15,715 bases of DNA, taken from contig DGTS01000017.1 in NCBI GenBank assembly GCA_002394385.1, positions 1 through 15,715 of the forward strand, written 5' to 3'. Each line of letters starts with the position of its first letter. The stretch's first letter is position 1. This DNA comes from Prevotella sp. UBA4330. Its GTDB lineage: Bacteria > Bacteroidota > Bacteroidia > Bacteroidales > Bacteroidaceae. The position numbers and the translations under genes were made by a program. A model generated the notes under the pieces. The model saw only the letters and a list, made by a program, of their open reading frames with translations, was not told the origin of the DNA and searched no databases. Positions 1 through 7,525 of this stretch are shown one piece after another.

Positions 1-750
1 CAACCGAGTAAATCCGCTGAGCCCATATTCGGCGTATAGGGTTACAGGCGCGATGTTTAAGGTGGAGCGTAAAGAGAAGAGATTAACGTTTCTCTTCAGT
101 TTTTCTCCTTCTAGGGTTTCTTGTGATGGATGGTGGATGTTCACGTAAGATGCGCCGAGGGTAAGGGATGGGTGGTTGTCGTCAAGCGAACGAGTGAGCG
201 GGAACGTTTGTTGCGCGTCTACTCCTGTGAGCAGGGCATCGGAGTGCCCCCAGTAACGCCGTTGCTTTCCCGTGAGAGCCTTAATGGTCATTCCCTTCAA
301 GGGGTTTAATACCAAGCGTGCGCCAAGAATAGAGTTGTCTATTCCGAGCGAACGCTCCTCGTATGAACGTAGTGCCAGTCCCGAACCGAATTGCTCATAG
401 AAAGTGCCAAGGGTGAGTTCTGCACCTTTCATCTTTCCTTTGATGTAGTAGTATGGGACTCCCCATCCTCGGAACTGTTCTTCATATCCTGGCAGAGGAT
501 GCTTGAGGAACTCAAAGCGTGCACCTGCATCTATACAACGACTCTCCACATCTACGTTAGCATAAGTGTTTGTCAGAGCCCATTCGTCGTAGCGTTCTGT
601 CTCTATTGCCTCGTCATACTTGGGAATGTGTATGTTGCTCTCGATGCTCCCGGAGAAGGTTATGCCAGCAGAGTCTTTTTCCTCCTGCGCAAATAGCGCG
701 AGAGGGAAGAGTGCAATTAGTATTGTTAGTTTCTTGTTCGCTATAGTCAT
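1..750 (-). CDS. DUF6029-like secreted protein, 3' end cut off by window edge
   Basis: The frame is open from the ATG at 748-750 to the window edge, giving 250 residues with the C-terminus missing. Residues 1-21 look like a signal peptide (two Lys, then a hydrophobic stretch ending LFA before QEE). The mature part is rich in aromatic and alternating polar/hydrophobic residues and contains DAGARFEFLKHPLPGYE, GTFYEQFGSG and YEERSLGIDNS. I recognise this pattern from Bacteroidota proteins annotated DUF6029; it was not checked by search. The alternation suggests a beta-rich, possibly outer-membrane protein, which is inference. Only one Cys is visible (in the VESRCIDAG stretch), so it is not obviously a disulfide-rich client of DsbD. 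The start lies 26 bp after the dsbD stop, so it is probably the last visible gene of the ABC-DsbD operon. The function is unknown. Confidence 0.8.
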   Translation of the reverse strand, partial: MTIANKKLTILIALFPLALFAQEEKDSAGITFSGSIESNIHIPKYDEAIETERYDEWALTNTYANVDVESRCIDAGARFEFLKHPLPGYEEQFRGWGVPYYYIKGKMKGAELTLGTFYEQFGSGLALRSYEERSLGIDNSILGARLVLNPLKGMTIKALTGKQRRYWGHSDALLTGVDAQQTFPLTRSLDDNHPSLTLGASYVNIHHPSQETLEGEKLKRNVNLFSLRSTLNIAPVTLYAEYGLSGFTRL

Positions 751-776
751 TAATATGTCTTGTAATAATCCAAACG

Positions 777-2831
777 TCAATGCTTAAAATTCGCTAGTCC
801 TTCTTTCAGGAACTTGAGGTAAGCGCGCGGGTCTTCCTTATATGCGAAGGAGCCAGAGAGAGGTTCGCCTTTCGAGTTTACAGCAACGTAGAAGGGTTGT
901 GCCAGATAGCCGAATTTTGTCTCTTGCAGATAACTCCACTTGTCGCCCACGGTGCGAAGTGTCTTCTTTGTGCCGTTAGGCATAGTCACCTCAATGTTTT
1001 TCTCTAATGGTGTTTTGTCGTCAACATAGAGCGAAACGAGGATATAATCGTTGCTCAAAGTCTCTGCCACTTGAGGGTCGGTCCAAACGGCAGCCTCCAT
1101 CTTGCGACAGTTAACACAGCCGTAACCAGTGAAGTCGAGCAGCACAGGCTTTCCTGTCCTTTCAGCCTCTGCCAGTCCCTCCTCGTAGTTAAGGAATGCA
1201 GCCTTCACCTCTTTGCTGTTAAGGTTGAAGTCCTGCGTGCTCATTGGCGGTGTGAAAGCGCTTACAGCCTTGCATGGCGCTCCCCACAGTCCTGGCACCA
1301 TGTATATGGCGAAGGCAATGGACACCAGTCCCCCCATTATTGCTACTACCGGTTTTGGTCTGATAGTGCCGTCAGCCTCTGCGTCGCTCTGGAAGTGGAG
1401 CATGCCGCAGAGGTATAGCCCCAGTAAGAAAAATATCGCTATCCATAGGCACAGGAACACTTCGCGGTCGAGCAAGTGCCATCCGTAGGCGAGGTCGGCT
1501 ACCGAGAAGAACTTCAGAGCGAAAGCCAGTTCGATGAATCCCAGTGTCACCTTCACGGTATTCATCCATGCACCGCTCTTTGGTGCCTGTTTCAGCCACG
1601 ACGGGAAGAGGGCAAAGAGAGTGAACGGAAGTGCCAGTGCCAGTGCAAAGCCAAGCATTCCAATCGCAGGAGCCACGATATTTCCCGACGTGGAGAAATC
1701 GACGAGCAGGAAACCCACTATAGGACCTGTGCATGAGAACGATACGATGGCGAGTGTAAATGCCATGAGGAATATGCCGAGCAGACCGCCCGTCTTGCTC
1801 GCCTTGCTGTCCAGTTTGTTGCCCCATGATGAAGGCAGCGTTATCTCGAACCACCCGAAGAAGGAGAGAGCGAAAATCACAAGCAGAGCGAAGAAGAAGA
1901 GGTTGACGTATGCGTTGGTGGCGAGGTCGTTCAGTCTCTGCGCTCCGTAGATTGCAGTGACAGCGAGCCCCAGTGTGAGATAGATTACTATAATAGAGAG
2001 CCCGTATGTCAAAGCGTCGCTCACAGCCTTGCGCTTGTTGTCCTTGGCACGTTTAAGGAAGAAACTCACAGTCATCGGTATGATGGGCCATACGCACGGC
2101 GTAAGCAGAGCCACAAATCCTCCGAGGAGTCCCATGAGGAATATGGAAAGCAGTCCGCTTTTGGATTGTTGGGTGTTAAGTGTTGAGTGTTTAGCGTTAA
2201 AGGTTGTGGGTTCGGTGTTGAGTGTTGTTACGACTGTTGTTGCGGCAGAGTCGGGTAGTGTGGTCGCATCTTCTTGCGTGGTGTTCTCTTGTTTGCCGTC
2301 ATTCTCTTCGGCCGCAGCAGAAGATGCTTCCTCCTCTTTTTTCTTCTCGTCATTATCCTTCACCTTCGGCGCTTCGCCATTGTAACTGAAATCCACCGAT
2401 GTTGGCGGAAGGCACATCTGGTCGTTGCACGAACCGTAAACGAGACGGCCACTGACATCATATTTGCCGCCCTTAGTCTTGAAACGCTGTGAGAAGGTCA
2501 CCGCATCCTCAAAGTAACGCACGTTCATGCCGAACATTTCGTCATAAACATTGCGCTCGTTGCCAATGGCCTTCAATGGTCCTTCTGCGTCTACACCCTC
2601 GCTCTTGTCTATGGCTATTGATGCCGAGACCGGACCTCCTGCTGGCAGTCCCGGGCTATAGACATGCCATCCCTTGTCGATAGTGGCAGAGAAAAGCACG
2701 TCGAAAGTGTTGTTGTTCACCTGCTTCTTCTCCACCTTGAAGCGCACAGGTTTTGACATTATGCCTTGTGCCGATGCCGCAGCAGATAATAGCGTGGCAA
2801 TAGTTGCCAGTATAAGTAATCTCGTTTTCAT
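777..2831 (-). CDS. dsbD: Thiol:disulfide interchange protein DsbD family (protein-disulfide reductase)
   Basis: This 684-residue inner-membrane protein has the three DsbD modules in order. Residues 1-22 are a signal peptide. Residues about 24-152 form the periplasmic N-terminal (DsbC-like alpha) domain with the CNDQMC cysteine pair at 135 and 140. Residues about 226-515 form the membrane domain, with the paired cysteines in TPCVWPIIP (C246) and FSCTGPIVG (C367). The C-terminal thioredoxin domain has GYGCVNCRKM with C572/C575. All three redox pairs are intact. In this family electrons pass from cytoplasmic thioredoxin through the membrane pair to the periplasmic domains, which reduce envelope thiols. 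Residues about 153-225 are a low-complexity linker, first Lys/Glu-rich and then Thr/Asn-rich; its second half (about 203-223) is encoded by a heptamer array (see 2163-2225). The gene starts 39 bp after the adaptor stop and ends 26 bp before the DUF6029-like gene, consistent with co-transcription. Confidence 0.95.
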   Translation of the reverse strand: MKTRLLILATIATLLSAAASAQGIMSKPVRFKVEKKQVNNNTFDVLFSATIDKGWHVYSPGLPAGGPVSASIAIDKSEGVDAEGPLKAIGNERNVYDEMFGMNVRYFEDAVTFSQRFKTKGGKYDVSGRLVYGSCNDQMCLPPTSVDFSYNGEAPKVKDNDEKKKEEEASSAAAEENDGKQENTTQEDATTLPDSAATTVVTTLNTEPTTFNAKHSTLNTQQSKSGLLSIFLMGLLGGFVALLTPCVWPIIPMTVSFFLKRAKDNKRKAVSDALTYGLSIIVIYLTLGLAVTAIYGAQRLNDLATNAYVNLFFFALLVIFALSFFGWFEITLPSSWGNKLDSKASKTGGLLGIFLMAFTLAIVSFSCTGPIVGFLLVDFSTSGNIVAPAIGMLGFALALALPFTLFALFPSWLKQAPKSGAWMNTVKVTLGFIELAFALKFFSVADLAYGWHLLDREVFLCLWIAIFFLLGLYLCGMLHFQSDAEADGTIRPKPVVAIMGGLVSIAFAIYMVPGLWGAPCKAVSAFTPPMSTQDFNLNSKEVKAAFLNYEEGLAEAERTGKPVLLDFTGYGCVNCRKMEAAVWTDPQVAETLSNDYILVSLYVDDKTPLEKNIEVTMPNGTKKTLRTVGDKWSYLQETKFGYLAQPFYVAVNSKGEPLSGSFAYKEDPRAYLKFLKEGLANFKH
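2163..2225 (-). repeat. In-frame degenerate AACnnnn heptamer array inside dsbD linker
   Basis: Read on the coding strand, the AAC trinucleotide recurs every 7 nt: units AACACCG, AACCCAC, AACCTTT, AACGCTA, AACACTC, AACACTT, AACACCC, AACAATC, preceded by a partial ACACTC. The block is 63 nt, nine units and 21 codons, so it keeps frame. It encodes the Thr/Asn/Gln stretch from TLNTEP to STLNTQQS. One unit (AACCTTT) equals the intergenic unit found downstream of menE. Confidence 0.8.
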
Positions 2832-2870
2832 AATAATCTTTTTCTTTTATTGTCCTTCAACCTTTGAAAG

Positions 2871-3983
2871 TCAACTCTCTTTGTCTTCCTCCACGACCTT
2901 CGGTCCTCTCACCTTGTCGGCTTTCTGCAGTCCAGAGCGAATCTCGATGTTAACACCGTCACTAAGACCTGTTACCACCTTCTTTCGTTCGTATTTCTTG
3001 TTGCTGCCCTCGCCCTTTACGACATAGACGTAAGTGTCCTCACCCTCAAACTCTATGGCGCTTTCGGGCACACAAAGCACTCCCTTTGCACTCTGCAACT
3101 CAATCTCGGCATTTGCGCTGTATCCCGACCGCAGACTGCTTCCTTGCGGGACGCTCACTGCCGCCTTCACCTCAAACTGGTTGGCGCCGTTAGTCTCTGT
3201 TGCCTTAGGCGAGATGTACTCCAGATGAGCGTCGAAGCGCAGGTCTTGCAGAGCGCCGATGGTAATCTTCATCAGCATTCCCTCGCGCAGTCTTCCTACC
3301 TCTGTCTCGTCGATGTTACCGCGGAATATAAGGTCGCGCATGTCGGCAACGCTTGCTATGGTGGTTCCGTCGTTGAAGGTGTTGCTAAGAATCACCGAGT
3401 TGCCCACCTTCACAGGAATGTCGAGAATCACTCCGCTGATGGTAGAGCGTATCAGGGTGCTGCTGGCGCTCGCGTTGCTTGCCGATACACCGTCGCGCAC
3501 CACCTGCAGATTGTCTGTTGCGGCTTTCTTCTCTTCCTGCGCTTGCTTCAGAGTCTGGTGCACTTTGTCATACTCGTCGGCACTCACCAGTCCCTTGTCG
3601 AAGAGCATCTTCTCGCGTTCGTGGTCCACCTGAGCCTGCTTGAGGTTGACATCAGCCAGCCGCAGACGGCTCTGTGCAGAACTCAGTTGCCCCATGTCGG
3701 GTATCACCTTCACCTTGGCAATCACCTCGCCAGCGGTAACATTTTCGCCCGCCACCTTATAAATTTCTGTTATGATGCCGCTTATCTGCGGTTTCACGTT
3801 CACCTCGTCGCGCGGTTCTATCTTGCCTGTGATTACTGTTGACTTGCTGAGGTCCATCACCTGTGGCTGGAATTCCTCGTAAACCTCCTCTTTGGGCAGC
3901 GATTTCACATAAAGAAATATGAATGTGCCGAGAAACACAAGTGCAACCAGTGCTGCAACAATGATTTTTGTATAACGCTTCAT
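2871..3983 (-). CDS. Membrane-fusion (HlyD/MacA-type) periplasmic adaptor of ABC exporter
   Basis: This 370-residue protein has one N-terminal transmembrane anchor (about 7-27) and then the layout of a membrane-fusion adaptor. The first half-lipoyl segment is at about 56-92 (VKPQISGIITEIYKVAGENV). A helical hairpin rich in Gln, Lys and Glu covers about 98-165. The second half-lipoyl segment is at about 180-211 (STISGVILDIPVKVGNSV). The beta-barrel and membrane-proximal parts cover about 215-360. MacA-family adaptors hexamerise in the periplasm and link the inner-membrane ABC permease to an outer-membrane TolC channel. It follows the permeases by 57 bp and precedes dsbD by 39 bp. The residues give no evidence for a substrate. 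No TolC gene is seen, so the outer-membrane partner must be encoded elsewhere. Confidence 0.93.
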   Translation of the reverse strand: MKRYTKIIVAALVALVFLGTFIFLYVKSLPKEEVYEEFQPQVMDLSKSTVITGKIEPRDEVNVKPQISGIITEIYKVAGENVTAGEVIAKVKVIPDMGQLSSAQSRLRLADVNLKQAQVDHEREKMLFDKGLVSADEYDKVHQTLKQAQEEKKAATDNLQVVRDGVSASNASASSTLIRSTISGVILDIPVKVGNSVILSNTFNDGTTIASVADMRDLIFRGNIDETEVGRLREGMLMKITIGALQDLRFDAHLEYISPKATETNGANQFEVKAAVSVPQGSSLRSGYSANAEIELQSAKGVLCVPESAIEFEGEDTYVYVVKGEGSNKKYERKKVVTGLSDGVNIEIRSGLQKADKVRGPKVVEEDKES

Positions 3984-4040
3984 TTCTTTCTTATAATGTT
4001 ATATTCTATTATATATAATATTGTTTCAATTTATTTGTCA

Positions 4041-5288
4041 TTACTCGTCGCGCATGGCATCGACGGGCTTGATGCTCATTGCCCTCAATGCGGGGGCAAG
4101 TCCGGCGAGAACCCCGAGCACGCTGAGAAGGACGAGTGCTGCTATGGCTGCCCAGAAACTTATCTGGAAGTGTGCTGTCAGTATGCCGTCGGTAGTGTTT
4201 GCCAGTTCCAGCATCTCCAAGATGAACACCGAGAAGAGGATGCCCATCATGCCCGCGACAATCGTCAGCAGCACACTTTCGGTGATTATCTGCGAGAGAA
4301 TATTAGATGGCGTGGCTCCTATTGCCCGCCGTATTCCTATCTCTGTGGTACGTTCTTTCACCGTCACCATCATGATGTTGCTCACGCCGATGGCGCCTGC
4401 GAGCAGAGTGCCGATACCCACAAGCATGATGAGGAAGTTCACTCCCGAGAAGAGGTTGTCGAGCATTCCGAACATCACTTCCGAGTTGAACACGCTGATG
4501 GCTTTCTCGTCGGTGGGGTCGATGTAGTGGGCGTTGGCTATCACGGTGCGCATCTTCTGGGTGATGTCGCTCATTGCCACTCCGCGTTTCGCCGTCACGG
4601 CAATGAGGTGTACAGTGTCGCCCTTGTTGTATGCCTGTTGCATGATAGACAGCGGAATGGAAATAGACTCGTCGGCACTGCCGTTGATGTTGATGTTGCC
4701 GCTGGAATAATCCACTCCCACCACGCTATAGTATATCTTGTCTATGCAGAGCCGTTTGCCGCAGGGGTCGCCGCCACCGGGAAACAGTTCCTTGTATATC
4801 TTCTTGCCGATGACACACACCTTGCGGTTCTGGCTGATGTCCATATCGTTGAGATACCTGCCGTAGAACATTCTTGGCTGTTCCACGTTCTGATAGCCTG
4901 CCAGCAGTCCCTTCACCGTGGCAGTACTCTTCTTGTCGCCCACAGTTGCTATGCGTCCCCATTCAGAGATTAGCGGCTGCACCTCGTCCAGTTCTGGCAC
5001 TTGCTGTTTCAGTCTCACCACGTCGTTGTAGTTCATGCTCCACCAGCGTCCCTTGCGCAGTCCGTTGTATGGCTTTGTCGTCGATTGTGCCCATATCATA
5101 GCGGAGTTGGTGGCGAAACCGTCGAAGTTACGCGCCAGTAGTTCGCGCAGACCATTGCCACCGCCGAGCAGAGCCACGAGCATGAAGATGCCCCAGAACA
5201 CCCCGAAGCCTGTTAGCAACGAGCGGCTCTTGTTTCTCGTTATCGTATCGAGAATCTCACGATGGCGGTCAATGTCAAATAACAACAT
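4041..5288 (-). CDS. MacB/FtsX-type ABC transporter permease (second permease)
   Basis: The product is 415 residues with the MacB permease topology. One transmembrane helix lies at about 24-44, a large periplasmic MacB-core domain at about 45-280, and three further helices at about 282-306, 335-358 and 377-398. The conserved cytoplasmic segment GVSNIMMVTVKERTTEIGIR with RRAIGA (about 301-325) is the family signature and contacts the ATPase. The C-terminus, ALRAMSIKPVDAMRDE, is the usual FtsX/MacB ending. There is no fused ATPase domain, unlike Escherichia coli MacB. It lies 33 bp after the first permease, which it resembles in length and layout, so the pair likely forms a heterodimer. MacB-type systems move substrates across the outer membrane by mechanotransmission rather than classical translocation; the substrate here is unknown. 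Confidence 0.95.
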   Translation of the reverse strand: MLLFDIDRHREILDTITRNKSRSLLTGFGVFWGIFMLVALLGGGNGLRELLARNFDGFATNSAMIWAQSTTKPYNGLRKGRWWSMNYNDVVRLKQQVPELDEVQPLISEWGRIATVGDKKSTATVKGLLAGYQNVEQPRMFYGRYLNDMDISQNRKVCVIGKKIYKELFPGGGDPCGKRLCIDKIYYSVVGVDYSSGNININGSADESISIPLSIMQQAYNKGDTVHLIAVTAKRGVAMSDITQKMRTVIANAHYIDPTDEKAISVFNSEVMFGMLDNLFSGVNFLIMLVGIGTLLAGAIGVSNIMMVTVKERTTEIGIRRAIGATPSNILSQIITESVLLTIVAGMMGILFSVFILEMLELANTTDGILTAHFQISFWAAIAALVLLSVLGVLAGLAPALRAMSIKPVDAMRDE

Positions 5289-5321
5289 AAGTGTTTATTC
5301 CTAACTCGCTATGTTCATATT

Positions 5322-6581
5322 TCATTCTGCTCTCAGCGCCTCGATAGGTCTTATCTTTGCCGCTTTCCTTGCAGGGATGAGCCCTGCTATGGTGCCGGCG
5401 ATGATCATCACAAGCGTGGCCTCGATGCAAACATCAATGCCCACGGTGGGGTTGAGGAACATTGTTGCCTCGAATATTCCGGAGTTCACGGTGGTGTGCC
5501 CTATGGTGGCATCCATATACTCGTTTGCAGCCACTCCGAGCAACATCCCCACATATCCGAAGAAGGTGGTGATGATAACGCTTTCCACGATTATCAGTTT
5601 CAGTATCGACCACGGTGTGGCGCCTATGGCCTTGCGTATGCCGAACTCGCGCGTTCGCTCCTTCACTGTTATGAGCATGATGTTAGACACTCCCACAATG
5701 CCGCTGAGCAGCGTGAAGAGTCCTATTATCCACAGTGCTGTCTGAATGATGCCTATGCCGGTGTTCATCTGCATGCTCTGCGTGAAGCGGTTCCATATCC
5801 ATACTGAGCCTTCGTCGTCGGGAGCAGCGCGGTGGTTGCCGTTTAGGCGTGCTCGATAGTTGCTCTCAAAGTCCTCGTTGGCTTTCTCCGTGGGCAGGCC
5901 ATGGAATGAGAACAATATGCGGTCTGTCTTGTCACCTTTATTATATATGGTGCGGAATGTGGTGAACGGTGTGTATATGCTGGTGTTGCGGCCGCTCTTG
6001 TCCGATTTGTATATACCCACCACCAAAAACGCCATCATCCCAACGTTGACATACTTTCCAACGAAGTCCTTGATGTTTCCGCTCCACAGTTCTTTGGCAT
6101 CGTCGCTGCCCATCACTATAACCTTGCGTCTGTCCTTGAGGTCGATGTCGTTGATGAACCGTCCGTAGAGCATCTCTTTCTTGTTGATGCGTGCTTCGTT
6201 GGGATAGACGCCCTGCATCTGGGTGCTCACATATTTCTCGCCGAGGCTCACGGTGTTGCCTCCCTGCTGTATCGAGGCTCCCACTTCGTCAACGATGTCG
6301 GAATACTCATTAGCGGTTACGCTGATGTCCTTGTCGTTCAGTTGTATCTCCCTGCCTTCCTGCAGTCCGTCGTGTGCCTTCGTGGTCCATCCTCCTCCCA
6401 CCATCATCGAGTTGTCCATGAAGCGTTCGCTCTGCTGCATCTGCGCGTTTATCAGTCCGTTGCCGGCACCCAGCAGAAATATAATCATGAAGATTCCCCA
6501 CGCCACCGAGAATCCCGTCAGTGCCGTGCGCAGTTTGTTCCTCTTGGCCGTTGCCAATATCTCTGCAAATATATCGTGCAT
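5322..6581 (-). CDS. MacB/FtsX-type ABC transporter permease (first permease)
   Basis: The product is 419 residues: an N-terminal helix at about 20-40, a periplasmic MacB-core domain at about 41-278, and helices at about 280-305, 332-352 and 383-403. The signature GVSNIMLITVKERTREFGIR followed by KAIGATP (about 297-323) and the ending RKAAKIRPIEALRAE match the MacB/FtsX family. The ATG at 6579-6581 is chosen because the preceding bases are heptamer repeat and contain stops. The gene follows the separate ATPase gene by 95 bp, all of which is repeat module. With the second permease it probably forms a heterodimeric membrane unit driven by that ATPase. There is no sequence clue to the substrate. 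Confidence 0.95.
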   Translation of the reverse strand: MHDIFAEILATAKRNKLRTALTGFSVAWGIFMIIFLLGAGNGLINAQMQQSERFMDNSMMVGGGWTTKAHDGLQEGREIQLNDKDISVTANEYSDIVDEVGASIQQGGNTVSLGEKYVSTQMQGVYPNEARINKKEMLYGRFINDIDLKDRRKVIVMGSDDAKELWSGNIKDFVGKYVNVGMMAFLVVGIYKSDKSGRNTSIYTPFTTFRTIYNKGDKTDRILFSFHGLPTEKANEDFESNYRARLNGNHRAAPDDEGSVWIWNRFTQSMQMNTGIGIIQTALWIIGLFTLLSGIVGVSNIMLITVKERTREFGIRKAIGATPWSILKLIIVESVIITTFFGYVGMLLGVAANEYMDATIGHTTVNSGIFEATMFLNPTVGIDVCIEATLVMIIAGTIAGLIPARKAAKIRPIEALRAE

Positions 6582-6582
6582 T

Positions 6583-6691
6583 TAACTCCTAACTCCTCGC
6601 TAGACGGACGTACACAGGGGAACGCCACTACAAATTAACTCCTAACTCCTAACTCCTAACTCCTAACTCCTAACTTCTAACTCCCAACTTC
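6583..6691 (-). repeat. Heptamer array - GTAG hairpin - heptamer module between ATPase and permease genes
   Basis: On the plus strand, eight in-phase 7-mers (TAACTCC five times, TAACTTC, TAACTCC, CAACTTC) occupy 6636-6691. Two more TAACTCC units lie at 6583-6596, directly next to the permease start. Between them, 6597-6635 is a degenerate copy of the GTAGGGGC-type element also found at 11643-11681 and 15069-15095; on the minus strand it reads TTTGTAGTGGCG, then GTGTACGTCCG. The array overlaps the ATPase gene and supplies its last codons (EVGS) and its TAG stop at 6677-6679. The module fills the whole intergenic space. Confidence 0.85.
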
Positions 6692-7354
6692 AATCAGTCC
6701 GTCCTTTATTCTTATCACCCTGTCTGTCTGCTCAGCCACACCAGGGTCGTGGGTGACGATAACCATTGTCATGCCTTCCTTGCGGTTAAGGTCTTTCAGC
6801 AATTGCATCACCTCGACACTGGTCTTCGAGTCGAGAGCGCCTGTGGGCTCGTCGGCAAGAATTATCCTGGGGTTGGTAATCAGAGCCCGTGCTGTGGCGA
6901 CGCGCTGTTTCTGTCCTCCCGAGAGTTCGTTAGGGTAGTGGTCTGCCCATGCCTTCAGCCCCAGTTTGTCGAGATACTCCAGCGCCATCTGGTGACGCTT
7001 GCGGCGGTTCACGCCCTGATAGAACAGCGGCAGTTCCACGTTCTCGACGGCTGTCTTGAACGATATGAGGTTGAACGACTGGAATATGAAGCCTATCATC
7101 CTGTTCCTGTATTCCGCAGCCTTGCGCTCGCTGAGGTCTTTTATGAGCGTTCCGCCGAGCAGATACTCACCCGAGTCGTAGTTGTCGAGTATTCCGAGAA
7201 TGTTAAGCAGAGTGGATTTTCCCGAGCCCGAAGCACCCATGATGCTTACAAACTCTCCTTGCGAGATGTCAAGGTCGATGCCTTTCAGTACGTGCAGCGG
7301 TTGCGCGCCCTGATAGGTCTTGTTTACTCCGCTTAGATGTATTATATTTTCCAT
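6677..7354 (-). CDS. ABC transporter ATP-binding protein (LolD/MacB type)
   Basis: This 225-residue cytoplasmic ATPase has every ABC motif: Walker A GASGSGKST (40-48), Q-loop Gln92 (GFIFQSFNL), signature LSGGQKQR (144-151), Walker B IILADEPTGALD (164-175) and H-loop His202 (VIVTHD). The NLISFKTAVENVELPL segment is typical of the LolD/MacB subgroup, which powers MacB-like permeases. The ATG at 7352-7354 (MENIIHL) is chosen; a longer reading from a TTG at 7375 would start inside the -7 promoter element. It is the first gene of the leftward operon, followed by two permeases and an adaptor, so it probably drives that exporter. The C-terminal EVGS and the stop codon come from the heptamer array. 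Confidence 0.95.
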   Translation of the reverse strand: MENIIHLSGVNKTYQGAQPLHVLKGIDLDISQGEFVSIMGASGSGKSTLLNILGILDNYDSGEYLLGGTLIKDLSERKAAEYRNRMIGFIFQSFNLISFKTAVENVELPLFYQGVNRRKRHQMALEYLDKLGLKAWADHYPNELSGGQKQRVATARALITNPRIILADEPTGALDSKTSVEVMQLLKDLNRKEGMTMVIVTHDPGVAEQTDRVIRIKDGLIEVGS

Positions 7355-7372
7355 TTTGATTGTTTCGGGTAG

Positions 7373-7403
7373 CAAAGGTAATCAAAAACATTGACACAAC
7401 CAA
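7373..7403 (-). promoter_or_regulatory. Bacteroidota-type promoter for the ABC-dsbD operon
   Basis: On the minus strand, TACCTTTG (7380-7373) matches the Bacteroidota -7 consensus TAnnTTTG. TTG at 7403-7401 lies exactly 20 nt upstream, as expected for the -33 element. Transcription would start near 7366, leaving a 5' leader of about 12 nt before the ATPase ATG. Confidence 0.75.
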
Positions 7404-7483
7404 CAAAACACCACTTTTTTAATATTACGTTACATTTATGCATTATTTGTTTGTCGCCTGCATCGTGTTACATAATATTTTTG

Positions 7484-7491
7484 TAATTTTG
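7484..7491 (+). promoter_or_regulatory. Probable -7 element for the menE-like gene
   Basis: TAATTTTG, followed by C, matches TAnnTTTG about 35 nt before the ATG at 7526. No TTG is present at the 19-21 nt spacing upstream, so the -33 part is weak. It is divergent from the ABC operon promoter; the two -7 elements are about 100 bp apart. Confidence 0.55.
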
Positions 7492-7525
7492 CCGTGCGCT
7501 ATGAAGGTGCGTAAACAGAAACCTA

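Noticed and set aside
391..696. 101-codon plus-strand frame near the left edge
   Set aside because: It overlaps antisense to the DUF6029-like gene, whose frame is open to the window edge with a signal peptide and recognisable motifs.
3996..4973. 325-codon plus-strand open frame antisense to the second permease
   Set aside because: His/Cys-rich product with no domain; the opposite strand encodes a clear MacB permease.
7355..7375. Upstream TTG start for the ABC ATPase (seven extra residues)
   Set aside because: The TTG lies in the -7 promoter element TACCTTTG; the ATG at 7354 gives the standard N-terminus of the family.
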